64,000 bases of DNA from Psychromicrobium silvestre (GTDB lineage: Bacteria > Actinomycetota > Actinomycetes > Actinomycetales > Micrococcaceae). This document shows, one piece after another, positions 18,901-28,249 of this stretch. The stretch's first letter is position 1. Each line of letters opens with the position of its first letter. Made by a program: the position numbers and the translations under genes. Under the pieces are notes generated by a model. It did not search any database. It had not been told where the DNA came from and saw only the letters and a program-made list of their open reading frames with translations. The DNA lies in assembly GCF_013408295.1 (NCBI RefSeq), contig NZ_JACBYQ010000001.1, positions 868,001-932,000 on the forward strand, written 5' to 3'.

Positions 18901-21900
18901 GTCTCGGGAAGTAATTTCCAGGCCGGCGAGAATGTCGTGATCACCTTAGCCGCAGCAGCACCGGCGAGCGCCGTAACGGTGAACGCCACCGCTGATCCGG
19001 CCGGCAACTTCACCGTAGCCCTGGCTGTGCCACAAAACCACCCAGTAGGAACATCGTTCCCGCTACTGGCAACCGGAGATCAAGCTTCAGCTGCTTCCAC
19101 CATCATCGATGTCACAAAGGGCAGTTGGAACACTTCGCTCAGCGCCGCACCGAGCGATGTGCCACAAGGAACTGCGACGACGATCAGCGGCACCGGTTTC
19201 GCTGCCGGTGAAACGGTCACCGTTACCCTGCCAGTCAAGGATGGGGTCGGACCCGTCACGGTACCGAATGTTCCGGTGGCCGCGGATGGCAGCTTCAGCA
19301 CTCCGCTGAATGTTCCGGCGAATTACCCCTTAGGCACGGTCTCGGTTTCGGCTCTTGGTCCGATCTCAGATACCGCAGCGACCGTGGAACTTCAGGTCGT
19401 GACCGCAGGGCCGGCCGCCATTAGCGCTAACCCGGTGCAGGTTCCGCAGGGTAGCAACACCCTGATCAGCGGAACCGGCTACAGCGCCGGGGAGCAACTG
19501 ACCCTAGCACTACCCGCCTCGGCTCCGGCTCCGGCGGTGAGCCTGCCGGTGACAGCCAATAGCGCCGGTCAGTTCAGCATTAGCCTCACGGTGCCGCAGA
19601 ACCATCCGGTGGCGACTGGGGTTACGGTGAGTGCAAATGGACCTGAGCACCAGGCCAGCACACCTATCGATGTCATCCTGGGCGACTGGAATACTAGCCT
19701 CACTTTGACCCCCAGCACGGTGCCTCAGAACACCTCAACCAGTGCCTCGGGCGGCGGCTTCGCAGCCGGTGAGACGGTCACCGTAACGTTGCCGGAGAAG
19801 GACGGCTCCGGTCCGGTCAATGTCACCACTACGGTCAATCCCGATGGCACCTTGGTGCCGGTGAGTCTGACCATCCCGCAGGATTACCCGCTCGGTCCGG
19901 TCAATCTGACGGCAACCGGAACGGTTTCCCAAACTCCCGCCACCGCGGCCGCCAGCATTGTCGCCAACGGCGCTCCGACGCTCACCGCGATACCGGCCAG
20001 CGTTCCGCAAGGTGGCCAGAGCCAAATCTCCGGCACTAACTTTGCCGCTGGAGAGAACGTTGTGGTCACCTTAGCTGCGGCTTCACCTGCCGGAGCGGTG
20101 AATCTCAACGCCATTGCAAACAGCGCCGGTCAGTTCACTGTGGCGCTCACCGTGCCACAGAACCATCCAGTGGGCCCAAGCTTCCCTGTCACCGCGGTTG
20201 GTGACGCCAGCAGCACCGCCAGCACCACCTTGGCAGTGGTAAAGGGCAGCTGGAACCCCGCTCTCACCGCGACGCCTTCTGACGTACCGCAAGGCACCTC
20301 AACCACGATTGACGGCACCGGCTTCGCCGCAGGTGAGACGGTTACCGTGACCCTGCCAGCCTCCTCCGGGGTCGGCCCGGTGGTGGTACCTAATGTTCTG
20401 GTGGCCGCTGACGGCACCTTCAGCACACCGCTAACCGTGCCTGCCACCTACCCACAGGGGCCCGCCACGGTCACCGTGCTCGGCCCGATCTCGGATACCC
20501 CAGCAACCGTACAGCTGAACGTGCTGCCCGCGGGAGCTCCTAGCATCAGTGCCTCCCCGGGGACGGTACCGCAGGGTAGTAGCAGCACGATCTCCGGCAC
20601 CAATTTCAAGGCCGGCGAAAACGTGACGGTGACCTTGGCGGCTGCGGCACCTGCCGCCGTCGTCACGGTGAACGCGACAGCGGATCCCGCGGGAAACTTC
20701 AGCGTTGCGCTCGGTGTGCCGATGAACCATCCGGTGGGTGCTTCCTTCCTTGTACAAGCCGTCGGTGATCAGGCTTCCACGGCCTCCACCACGCTGGGCG
20801 TCAGCAAGGGTGATTGGGACACCTCGGTGAGCGCAAACCCCACTGCGGTACCGCAGGGAACCCCCACCACCATTAGCGGCACCGGCTTTGCAGCAGGTGA
20901 AACGGTTACCGTCACGCTGCCCCTGGCAGACGGTTCTGGACCGGTAAGCGTCGATGTCCTGGTAGCTCCCGATGGCACGTTCAGCACCCCGCTGACGGTA
21001 CCGGCGGACTATCCGCTTGGTTCAGCCACCGTGACGGTACTCGGCCCCATCTCCGATACCCCGGCCAGTGTGGAATTACTGATCGAAACCGCGGGACCGG
21101 CAGCCATCAGCGCCAATCCCTCCGATGTGCCACAAGGTGAGAACACCACGATCACCGGCATCAATTACGGTCCGGGCGAGGTGCTGCTACTGAGCATTCC
21201 CGCAGATGATCCTGCATTAGCAGTGATCGTTCCGGTTACCGCCAATAGCGCCGGGTGGTTCACCGCAAGTCTGCCGATACCGTTGAACCACCCGGTGTCC
21301 AACGGCGTCGTGGTGAGTGGCAATGGACCCGATCATCAGGCTCAAACCACCATCAATGTGACCAAGACGGATTGGAACACCGCGATTAGCGCCGTGCCCT
21401 CGGTCGTTCCGCAAGGCACCCCCACCACGGTGAGTGGTACCGGATTCGCCGCCGGGGAGAAAGTCTCCTTGACCTTGCCCGCCGCCGGGAACGCCCCGGC
21501 CGTGACGGTTACCGACGTCGTGGTGGCGCCGGATGGCACTTTCAGCAGCCCGCTCACGGTTCCGGCTAACTACCCGCAAGGAAGCGCGACCATTAGCGCC
21601 TCCGGCCCGGTTTCGGATACCCCGGCCAGCACGGAGATCAACGTGGTCCCGGGCGGTCCGGCCAGCCTGACACCGACTCCCACGGATGTGCCGCAGGGAA
21701 CCTCCCTCAGCTTGAGTGGCGTTAACTACGGAGCGGGTGAAGTGGTCAATGTGGTGCTCCCGGCAGCTGCCCCGGCACCAGCGGTCACGGTGCCCGTCAC
21801 GGCGGACAGCGCTGGCCAGTTCACCCTGAGCCTCACGGTCCCCAAGAACCATCCGGTGGCCAGCGGGGTAATGATCAGCGGCAATGGTCCCGAGCACCAG

Positions 21901-23487
21901 GCTAACGCCAGCATTAACGTAACCAAGGGAGAATGGGCACCGACGCTGAGCAGCAACCCGAGCGAGGTCCCGCAGGGATCGACGACGACGGTCAGCGGCT
22001 CCGGTTTCGCGGCCGGTGAGACGGTCACGGTCACCCTGCCCGTTGCCGGCGGGGTGGGACCGGTGACGGTCACCGTCTTGGCAGGCGACGATGGAACCTT
22101 CAGCATCCCGCTGACCGTCCCGGCAGACTACCCACAAGGCAGTGCCAATCTGGGTGCTCTCGGTAACATCTCCGATACCCCGGCGGCCGCGGTGATCAAT
22201 GTGATTCCCGGTGGTCCGGCCAGCATCTCCACGGAACCCAGCGTTCCGCAGGGTGGCACCGCCCATATCGTCGGGACGAACTTCCGGGGTGGTGAAACGG
22301 TCACGGTCACCCTGGCTGCCGAGGCACCAGCCCCCGCCGTCACGGTGACTGCGCTAGCGGATGCCGCCGGAAACTTCACCATCTCGTTAGTGGTTCCAAA
22401 GAATCACCCGACCGGAGCTAGCTTCCCGATCGAGGCGACAGGCGATGCACAAAGTGAAGCCTCAACCACCCTCGCGGTGACCAAGGGCGACTGGGAAACC
22501 GGGATCAGCGCGGACCCGAACACGGTTCCACAGGACACCGCCACCGCGGTGACCGGGACTGGTTTCGCCTCCGGTGAGAGCGTCACAGTCACCCTGCCAG
22601 CAAAGGATGGCGTGGGGCCGGTCACCGGCAGTGGCACAGTCAACTCGGAAGGAGCACTCGCAGCTGTGCAGCTCACGGTTCCGCAGGACTATCCGCTGGG
22701 AGCGGTCACCTTGACCGCGCTTGGCCCGGTCTCGCAGACCCCTGCTAGCACCGAGATCACGGTGGTACCGAACGGTGATCCCCTGATCAGCAGTGATCCG
22801 AGCGATGTCCCACAGGGCACCTCGACCAAGATCTCCGGCCGCAACTTCAAAGCTGGCGATCTGGTCACGGTATCCATACCGGCTGCCGCTCCGGCACCGG
22901 CCAGTGTGATCGAAGCGACGGCGAACTCGGCCGGCGCATTTGTGGCCAGCCTCGCGGTGCCGAAGAACCATCCAGTGCAGCAAGGAGTCACGGTGACCGG
23001 CGCGGGTGTGGAGACCGTGAAGCATGCGCAGACCAAGATCAATGTGACCAAGGGAGATTGGAATCCGCAGATCACCGCTGATCCGTCTACGCTGCACCAG
23101 GGAGACACCACCAAGGTTTCCGGCACCGGCTTTGCAGCGGGTGAAAAAGTAACGGTGACCCTGCCCGCTAAGGGAAGCTATAGCGCGACCACCGTCTCCG
23201 ATGTGCTGGTCTCCGCTGATGGCAGTTTCGATCCGCCGCTGACCATCCCGGTCGGTTACCCACTCGGCGAGACCGAGATTTCCACTATCGGGCCGGTCTC
23301 CAACACGGAAGCGACGACCAAAATCAACGTGACAGCGGCGGTGATCACGGTGGTGACGCCACAAGGTCAACTGCCCAATACCGGTCCCGCCGGTCTAGCG
23401 ATCCTGTTCTTGCTCAGCGCGGCGATCCTAGTGATGGGTGCGGCGAGCCTGCTGATGAGTGCTCGGCGGAATCATCGGAGTAACTAA
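15961..23487 (+). CDS. Giant LPXTG-anchored surface protein with 21 Ig-like repeats
   Basis: About 2,508 residues. A signal peptide (LGRLIAVLATAALVALPLSPAQAA, about 20-43) is followed by a ~460-residue N-terminal region (GKFFGGQVLAVNLDQIAALNG onwards) that resembles the actinobacterial choice-of-anchor G family. Then come 21 tandem repeats of 91-95 residues, from about 498 to 2460. The end has the sortase motif LPNTG (2471-2475), a hydrophobic helix and a basic tail RRNHRSN. Repeats carry PQG(T/G)xTxxSGTGFAAGETVTVTLP and look like beta-sandwich domains. The product is expected to be exported by Sec and attached to peptidoglycan, probably as a stalk for adhesion. Start is the GTG behind GAGGAG rather than upstream GTG/ATG codons. 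No sortase gene is in the window. A strong terminator follows. Confidence 0.9.
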   Translation: MNIIKNRDAAKTGSRVWLGRLIAVLATAALVALPLSPAQAAGPSVSQGLGKFFGGQVLAVNLDQIAALNGSLADNPNGAHPLGPNNQLNVSALGLNVGLGGLLNLLGGANPLLAVGPAAQYSKADNNGDAVAGSGAVSDQGAISVGAPGTPPADAHLDLGPILDTVPALNSVLSTARVDVGALASHAQQLGGAAPTSSYALSDLKIQLTSPAIGGVYSTLRDQVVAPTSQALQTFASAISALNIDLNVVALRVQGNLSASLPDLSAVLPSGFLNGNVDNGVSINLSTGQVILDLTKILTANGMDINNLPPNTPLLSGPIANAIATGITSTLTDLVQSTVQRLTAAVSATRVTGTLAVSSIIGPLGNVTVDASLAEIQDNTTTIVSGSVVGLNLGVLSTLLKPLLRPVVTTLLNTVDNLQTTVVQPLVNGLSGLVSPILDALNQLVPLTANVQPGVGDLGAGSFTVRALQLGILNLASLNFASSTVHGTLVPVLTPVLNATPSTVEQAASTQLTGSGFAPDDTVTLTLPASGAIPATVVNTTTDGSGNLVPVNLGVPAEYPLGAVNITAHPTNSNVSADPTTQITVIKHVYPTTLTADPAALPQGGSSTITGTGYAPGETVTLSGPCLVPPVTVIADQNGGFSTPVTLTANCPVGPTVITGEGDVSQTPATVTVTITGPAFDTALTATPSDVPQGATTMVSGTGFAPGETVTVTLPLKGGVGPVVLNGITVAPDGTFSAALTVPANYPLGAVTLNGIGDQSNTPASTSLNILPAGPPVLSANPGTVQQGGTSQLSGTNFQAGENVVITLPAAAPATAVTVNVSADAAGNFTVPLTVPGNHPVGAAFPVNAQGDQGSTATTTLGVSKGSWDTSIIAIPSTVPQSGNTIVSGSGFAPGESVTVTLPAKNGVGPVQATNVLVAANGSFSTPLTVPSNYPLGAVDITALGPISDTQAVTSLSIVTAGAASLTATPASVPQGGSTQVSGSNFQAGENVVITLAAAAPASAVTVNATADPAGNFTVALAVPQNHPVGTSFPLLATGDQASAASTIIDVTKGSWNTSLSAAPSDVPQGTATTISGTGFAAGETVTVTLPVKDGVGPVTVPNVPVAADGSFSTPLNVPANYPLGTVSVSALGPISDTAATVELQVVTAGPAAISANPVQVPQGSNTLISGTGYSAGEQLTLALPASAPAPAVSLPVTANSAGQFSISLTVPQNHPVATGVTVSANGPEHQASTPIDVILGDWNTSLTLTPSTVPQNTSTSASGGGFAAGETVTVTLPEKDGSGPVNVTTTVNPDGTLVPVSLTIPQDYPLGPVNLTATGTVSQTPATAAASIVANGAPTLTAIPASVPQGGQSQISGTNFAAGENVVVTLAAASPAGAVNLNAIANSAGQFTVALTVPQNHPVGPSFPVTAVGDASSTASTTLAVVKGSWNPALTATPSDVPQGTSTTIDGTGFAAGETVTVTLPASSGVGPVVVPNVLVAADGTFSTPLTVPATYPQGPATVTVLGPISDTPATVQLNVLPAGAPSISASPGTVPQGSSSTISGTNFKAGENVTVTLAAAAPAAVVTVNATADPAGNFSVALGVPMNHPVGASFLVQAVGDQASTASTTLGVSKGDWDTSVSANPTAVPQGTPTTISGTGFAAGETVTVTLPLADGSGPVSVDVLVAPDGTFSTPLTVPADYPLGSATVTVLGPISDTPASVELLIETAGPAAISANPSDVPQGENTTITGINYGPGEVLLLSIPADDPALAVIVPVTANSAGWFTASLPIPLNHPVSNGVVVSGNGPDHQAQTTINVTKTDWNTAISAVPSVVPQGTPTTVSGTGFAAGEKVSLTLPAAGNAPAVTVTDVVVAPDGTFSSPLTVPANYPQGSATISASGPVSDTPASTEINVVPGGPASLTPTPTDVPQGTSLSLSGVNYGAGEVVNVVLPAAAPAPAVTVPVTADSAGQFTLSLTVPKNHPVASGVMISGNGPEHQANASINVTKGEWAPTLSSNPSEVPQGSTTTVSGSGFAAGETVTVTLPVAGGVGPVTVTVLAGDDGTFSIPLTVPADYPQGSANLGALGNISDTPAAAVINVIPGGPASISTEPSVPQGGTAHIVGTNFRGGETVTVTLAAEAPAPAVTVTALADAAGNFTISLVVPKNHPTGASFPIEATGDAQSEASTTLAVTKGDWETGISADPNTVPQDTATAVTGTGFASGESVTVTLPAKDGVGPVTGSGTVNSEGALAAVQLTVPQDYPLGAVTLTALGPVSQTPASTEITVVPNGDPLISSDPSDVPQGTSTKISGRNFKAGDLVTVSIPAAAPAPASVIEATANSAGAFVASLAVPKNHPVQQGVTVTGAGVETVKHAQTKINVTKGDWNPQITADPSTLHQGDTTKVSGTGFAAGEKVTVTLPAKGSYSATTVSDVLVSADGSFDPPLTIPVGYPLGETEISTIGPVSNTEATTKINVTAAVITVVTPQGQLPNTGPAGLAILFLLSAAILVMGAASLLMSARRNHRSN
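17451..23340 (+). repeat. Tandem coding repeats, 21 units of ~280 bp in alternating A/B types
   Basis: Each unit starts near (L/I)(T/S)AxPxxVPQG. From unit 3 on, odd units (A type) carry FAAGETVTVTLP, then (N/D)YPxG and a GPISDTPA-like stretch. Even units (B type) carry FxAGENV, then (K/Q)NHPVG and end in KG(S/D)W(D/N)T. The real repeat period is therefore an A+B pair of about 560 bp. Units are diverged rather than identical, so the array is old and not a recent slippage product. Units 1 and 2 are the most divergent. Confidence 0.9.
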
Positions 23488-23510
23488 TTCCGGTATCTAG
23501 AAGGTAGCGA

Positions 23511-23560
23511 TAGTCGAGGGGCTTGGACCGCAACGGTCCAGGCCCCTCGACTATTGTTCT
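23511..23560. terminator. Bidirectional Rho-independent terminator between the surface protein and smc
   Basis: Arms TAGTCGAGGGGCTTGGACCG (23511-23530) and its reverse complement (23534-23553, one G-U wobble) form a 20-bp stem with a 3-nt loop, followed by TTGTTCTCTT on the plus strand. It separates the convergent surface-protein and smc genes and can serve both. Confidence 0.9.
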
Positions 23561-23565
23561 CTTAC

Positions 23566-26500
23566 TTAGGCCTCAGCAGCCAATCGTTGCCCAATCACCG
23601 TAGATACGCCGTCGCCCCGCATGGTCACTCCGTACAGCGCATCGGCGACCTCCATGGTGCGCTTCTGGTGGGTAATCACAATGAGCTGGCTAGATTCCCG
23701 AAGCTCCTCGAAGATCGTGATCAATCGCCCCAGATTGGTATCGTCCAGGGCCGCCTCTACCTCATCCATCACATAGAACGGTGAGGGCCGGGCCTTGAAG
23801 ATCGCCACCAGCAGCGCGACGGCGGTCAACGAGCGCTCGCCGCCGGAGAGCAGGGAGAGGCGCTTGATTTTCTTGCCCGCGGGCCTGGCCTCCACCTCGA
23901 TGCCGGTGGTCAGCATGTCCTCGGGATTGGTTAGCACCAACCGCCCTTCGCCGCCGGGGAAGAGCCGCCCGAACACCCGCTCGAATTGAGCAGCGGTATC
24001 GGCGTAGGCGGCGGTGAAGACCTGTTCCACCCGTTCATCGACCTCACGGATGATATCCAGTAAGTCCTTCCGGCTCGCTTTGAGGTCCTCTAGCTGGCTG
24101 GAGAGGAACTGATGACGCTCCTCCAGGGCCGCAAACTCCTCTAATGCCAGGGGATTTACCTTACCCAGCGCTGCCAGATCTCGTTCCGCCCGCTTGAGTC
24201 GCTTCTCTTGATCTGCCCGAACAAAGGGGATGCCCTCCCTGATTGCCTGGCCGTCTTCATCAACCGGAACCCGCAAAGCCGCCCATTTATCGGTCACTTC
24301 CCCCGGTCCCAACGGAACCAGGGTGTCCGGACCATATTCAGTGACCAGGTGCTCGGCCGTCAGCCCCAGTTCCTCGATGGCCCGGTTCTCCAGGGCTTCA
24401 ATCCGCAAGCGCTGCTGCGTCCTGGCAAGTTCATCCCGATGCACGGAGTCCGTCAGCTCGGCCAGCTCCGCAGCGTGCTTATCGTTTTGGCTGCGCACCG
24501 CTGTCAGTTCGGTTTCCCGCACGGCCCGGAGTTCCTCTGCGGCGTCCCGCTCCCGTCCAGCCAGATCCACCGAGACGTCAGCGTGTGCGAGCGTCAGGGT
24601 GACGGCTTGTGCCACTGCCGCGGCTTTCCGGGCTTGGAACTGCCGGACCCGGGCGCGTTCGGCCGCCTGGGCTCTGGCCTGTCGTTCGGTTCGGGCTGCC
24701 CGCTCCAGGGAGGCTGCTCGGTTGGCCGTGCTGTTCAGCTGTTCTTCGGTGCTACGCAGAGCCAAACGATGATCCATTTCGGCTGCCCTGGCAGCGACCG
24801 CCGCTGCGGCCAGCTCATCGCGCAAAACCGTCGAGGGTTCCTCATCACTCGGCGCCTCCTGAGCCGCACTCAGCCGAGCTGAAATCTCCTCAAGGCTGGT
24901 TTGCTCTCGGGCAATGTTCTGCACGGCTCGTTCTATGGATTGCGCCTGCCGCTCGCTCTCCCCCACCGCCGACCGCAAGGTAGTGCCCAGATGTCCCAAT
25001 CTTTCGGCGACGGCGGCCATCCGGGCATCGGATTCGTGCAGCTTTTCCAGGGCTGCTTCGGCGGCTGCTTGGGCATCGGCTCGCTGGGCGGCCGCCCCGG
25101 ACAGTTCGAAGGTGCAGCGTTCGGCCCGGGCGGTGGCTTGAGCGATTTGTTGCTCAGTTTCCTCGACCGCGGCCAGCAACTCCAACTGCGAAGGGGCCGA
25201 AGCGGAGCCTCCACGCGCGGAAAGAGCCGTAAAAACATCACCGTTCGTGGTCACCGCGGTCAAGCCGGGATCACTTTCGATCACCGAGCGCGCCTGTTGT
25301 AACTCGACCACCACCACTACCTCGGCCAGCGCGGATTGAACCCCGGCTGAAATCCGCTGATCTGTTTGCACTAAATCAAGTGCGGCGCTGGTCCCAGGAA
25401 TCGATGCCGCTACCTTCCGTGCCTTAGCGCCCGCGCCCTGGCCTGGCGCGGTGGAGGAAATCATCAGCTCCAAGCGGCCGACGTCGTCCGTTTTAGCCCA
25501 GTCCAAGGCATTGACCGCGGCAGCCAGGTCCTCCACCACTACGGCGTCGGCGAGCGAACCGAGAGCGGCAGCTATCGCTGTTTCCTGCCCCGCCGCCACA
25601 GTGATCAGCGCCGAAACTCGTTCCAGCACTCCCTGTTGTGCGGAGGAAAGCAGCAGCTCGCTGCCGTCCTTGCGTTCCAAGCCAACCCGCAGGGCGTCCC
25701 GCCGGGCGGTGAGTGAATCCCGCTCCCGCTCAGCGCCTTGTTGCTCGGCGGTGAGCTCAGCGATCCGTTCCTCAATGGCTTCGAGCGATTCGCTGGCTTC
25801 CTCATAGTCGCTATCGAGGGACTCCTCGCCCTGCTCCACCCCGGCGATCTGCGATTCCAGGGCAGTGAACTCCTGTTGGGCGGAAATCCTGCGCTGTTCG
25901 GCGGCGCCCTGTGATTCGCGCAATCGGCCCAGCTCGGCTTCTGCCGCCTCAGCCCGAGACCTGGCGGCACCCACCTGACCGGCCAAGCGGGCTAAACCTT
26001 CGCGGCGGTCGGCCGCGGCCCGAAGAATCGCGGTAAGCCGCTGCTCCTCGGCCCTAGCTGCTTCCTCGGACTGCCCCCGGGCGTCCACAGCAGCCTGCAG
26101 CTCTTGGCGACTGGAGTCCAGTGCTGCCTTCAACCCGGCCTCTTCGGCGCGCACCGAGGCCGCTTGCTGCTCAAGTTTCTCCGGATCCCGGCCATGATCC
26201 TGCACCGTATCGGCGGCACCCAGTAGCCGACGTCGTTCGGCGGCCAAGTTGCCGAGCGAACGCAGCCGCTCCCGGTGGGCCGAAAGCTGATACCAGGTGT
26301 CTCGAGCCGTGTTGAGTAAGGGGGTGGCCTGTGCGGCGAGTTGCTCAAGTTCCGCTTGGCGGACCCTTCCGGCCTCCAGCGCCGCTTCCACTTCGGCCCG
26401 CCGAGCCTTCAGTGCCGTTTCATCGGCAACTTCTTGTTCCAGGGTGCTGCGCAGGGTAACCAGATCGTCGGCCAGCAAGCGGGCGCGCGCATCTCGAACC

Positions 26501-27162
26501 TCGAATTGCACGCTTTGCGCCCTCCGGGCTACCTCTGCCTGCCGTCCCAGCGGGGTGAGCTGGCGTCGGATTTCGCTGGTCAAATCGCTGAGCCGGGTGA
26601 GATTGGCTTGCATGGCTTCGAGCTTGCGCAGCGTCTTCTCTTTGCGGCGTCGGTGCTTGAGAATTCCAGCTGCTTCTTCGATGAAACCGCGACGATCCTC
26701 CGGGGTGGCATGCAATACCTTGTCTAGCTGGCCTTGACCGACAATGACGTGCATCTCTCGGCCCAAGCCGGAATCGGAAAGCAGTTCCTGGATATCCAGC
26801 AGCCGAGCGGTGACCCCATTGATTGCATATTCACTGCCACCGGTACGGAACAGCGTGCGAGAGATGGTCACCTCGCTGTAATCGATGGGCAAAGCACCGT
26901 CGGCATTGTCGATGGTCAGCGAAACCTGAGCACGTCCCAGCGGTGGCCGCCCCGCGGTGCCGGCAAAGATGACGTCTTCCATTTTGCCGCCGCGCAGCGT
27001 CTTGGCGCCTTGTTCGCCCATCACCCAGGCGAGCGCGTCGACCACATTGGACTTGCCTGAGCCATTGGGACCAACCACCGCGGTGACTCCGGGCTCGAAG
27101 TCGAAGGTGGTAGCGGAGGCAAATGACTTAAAGCCCCTGAGGGTGAGGCTTTTCAAGTGCAC
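23566..27162 (-). CDS. smc: Chromosome segregation protein SMC
   Basis: Condensin ATPase that loops and organises the chromosome with ScpA and ScpB. At 1,198 residues it has full family length. The N-terminal head has GPNGSGKSNVVDALAWVMGEQGAKTLRG (Walker A 31-39). Two long coiled coils flank a hinge near residues 510-660. The C-terminal head has LSGGERSLTAVALLVAIF (ABC signature) and FYVMDEVEAALDD (Walker B, degenerate Asp-Glu pair). It is followed downstream on the minus strand by nothing but the terminator, and preceded by mutM-rnc, the normal actinobacterial cluster. The coiled coil is very rich in Ala, Glu, Arg and Gln. Confidence 0.98.
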   Translation of the reverse strand: MHLKSLTLRGFKSFASATTFDFEPGVTAVVGPNGSGKSNVVDALAWVMGEQGAKTLRGGKMEDVIFAGTAGRPPLGRAQVSLTIDNADGALPIDYSEVTISRTLFRTGGSEYAINGVTARLLDIQELLSDSGLGREMHVIVGQGQLDKVLHATPEDRRGFIEEAAGILKHRRRKEKTLRKLEAMQANLTRLSDLTSEIRRQLTPLGRQAEVARRAQSVQFEVRDARARLLADDLVTLRSTLEQEVADETALKARRAEVEAALEAGRVRQAELEQLAAQATPLLNTARDTWYQLSAHRERLRSLGNLAAERRRLLGAADTVQDHGRDPEKLEQQAASVRAEEAGLKAALDSSRQELQAAVDARGQSEEAARAEEQRLTAILRAAADRREGLARLAGQVGAARSRAEAAEAELGRLRESQGAAEQRRISAQQEFTALESQIAGVEQGEESLDSDYEEASESLEAIEERIAELTAEQQGAERERDSLTARRDALRVGLERKDGSELLLSSAQQGVLERVSALITVAAGQETAIAAALGSLADAVVVEDLAAAVNALDWAKTDDVGRLELMISSTAPGQGAGAKARKVAASIPGTSAALDLVQTDQRISAGVQSALAEVVVVVELQQARSVIESDPGLTAVTTNGDVFTALSARGGSASAPSQLELLAAVEETEQQIAQATARAERCTFELSGAAAQRADAQAAAEAALEKLHESDARMAAVAERLGHLGTTLRSAVGESERQAQSIERAVQNIAREQTSLEEISARLSAAQEAPSDEEPSTVLRDELAAAAVAARAAEMDHRLALRSTEEQLNSTANRAASLERAARTERQARAQAAERARVRQFQARKAAAVAQAVTLTLAHADVSVDLAGRERDAAEELRAVRETELTAVRSQNDKHAAELAELTDSVHRDELARTQQRLRIEALENRAIEELGLTAEHLVTEYGPDTLVPLGPGEVTDKWAALRVPVDEDGQAIREGIPFVRADQEKRLKRAERDLAALGKVNPLALEEFAALEERHQFLSSQLEDLKASRKDLLDIIREVDERVEQVFTAAYADTAAQFERVFGRLFPGGEGRLVLTNPEDMLTTGIEVEARPAGKKIKRLSLLSGGERSLTAVALLVAIFKARPSPFYVMDEVEAALDDTNLGRLITIFEELRESSQLIVITHQKRTMEVADALYGVTMRGDGVSTVIGQRLAAEA

Positions 27163-27280
27163 TTAGGGTCCCGTTCTGCTCAAGGTGTTCATTGCCAATA
27201 ATCTACTGGCATCTGGGCCGAATCTGGCTGATATTCGGTCGAAATTGCGCTGTTCTGAGGCTTTTTCTGCTTTTCCGTGC

Positions 27281-28240
27281 TTACCAATGGCCATTTCGCG
27301 GCCTGGGCTGGCATCGCGGGCAGAAATAGGAGGACCGATTCATGAAGGAATCCCGCCGGATCAAGGTCAGCACGCCTTCCTCTTCGCAGCGGTAGCAGGG
27401 TTTGTCCTGCCTGCCGTAGACCCGGAGCGAGCGTTCGAAGTACCCGGAGGAACCGTTGACGTTGACATAGAGCGAGTCGAAACTGGTGCCTCCCGCCGCG
27501 AGAGCGTCCAGCATCACCCGCCGGGCATTGTCGATAAGCCGTTCCACCCCGACGGTGCGTAAGGTCTCGGTAGCCCTGGCATAGTGCAGCTTGCTGGCCC
27601 AGAGTGCTTCATCGGCGTAGATATTTCCGATCCCGGAGAGCAGCGACTGATCGAGCAGTGCCCTCTTCAAGCCGGTCTTGCGCCGTTTGAGTGCCGCTTT
27701 AAACGCCGTAAGAGAGAAGTTTGGATCAAGTGGGTCTCTCGCGATATGAGCGGCCTCGGCAGCTATCAGAGCTTCCGACGGCGTGGTCTCACCTTGGTCT
27801 CCACCAGGCAATCCGTCGCTGGTGGGCACCAAGGAGGTAACGAATAACCCGCCAAAAATGCGCTGATCCACGAAACGAAGCTCGGCCGGTCCTTCGCCGT
27901 CAAGGCTCAGTCGGACGCGCAAATGCTTTTCGTCCTGCCGCGTCGGTTCTTGCATCAGCAATTGACCGCTCATGCCCAGATGCGCCATCAGGGCAACCTC
28001 TTTTGGTTTGTCCTGATTCTGATTTTCTTGGGCATCGGTGAGTGGTAGCCAGAGAAATTTACCTCTTCGAACCACCGAGTCGATCCGAGCACCAATTAGC
28101 TGCCCGCGGAAGTCCTCGGAACCCAGCAGATGACGGCGAACGGAACGCGGGTCTAAGACCTGCACCTCGGTAATGTTCCGCCCCGTGACCCAACGCTCCA
28201 GACCGCGACGGACCACCTCAACTTCTGGCAGTTCGGGCAT
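27281..28240 (-). CDS. mutM: Formamidopyrimidine-DNA glycosylase (Fpg/MutM)
   Basis: Base-excision repair enzyme removing 8-oxoguanine and FaPy lesions with beta/delta-lyase activity. The start [15 protein letters not shown] provides the catalytic Pro2 and Glu3. The helix-two-turn-helix region has [20 protein letters not shown] (about 194-213). The C-terminal zinc finger [10 protein letters not shown]...FCPRC (CxxC-CxxC) is intact. At 319 residues it is slightly longer than the average, with an insertion near residues 150-170 ([17 protein letters not shown]). It begins 9 nt after rnc, so the two are an operon. Confidence 0.97.
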   Translation of the reverse strand: MPELPEVEVVRRGLERWVTGRNITEVQVLDPRSVRRHLLGSEDFRGQLIGARIDSVVRRGKFLWLPLTDAQENQNQDKPKEVALMAHLGMSGQLLMQEPTRQDEKHLRVRLSLDGEGPAELRFVDQRIFGGLFVTSLVPTSDGLPGGDQGETTPSEALIAAEAAHIARDPLDPNFSLTAFKAALKRRKTGLKRALLDQSLLSGIGNIYADEALWASKLHYARATETLRTVGVERLIDNARRVMLDALAAGGTSFDSLYVNVNGSSGYFERSLRVYGRQDKPCYRCEEEGVLTLIRRDSFMNRSSYFCPRCQPRPRNGHW

Positions 28241-28249
28241 CGCGGGGAC

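Noticed and set aside
17451-23340. Could the tandem array be a CRISPR or non-coding satellite?
   Set aside because: Units are about 280 bp, fully open in one frame, diverged, and encode conserved beta-domain motifs. There are no spacers of regular length.
21217-23370. Long minus-strand open frames opposite the giant surface protein (for example 21217-22266 and 22462-23370)
   Set aside because: They recur with the repeat period and are shadows of the biased repeat codons; the encoded sequences are Gly/Arg/Asp-rich with no domain.
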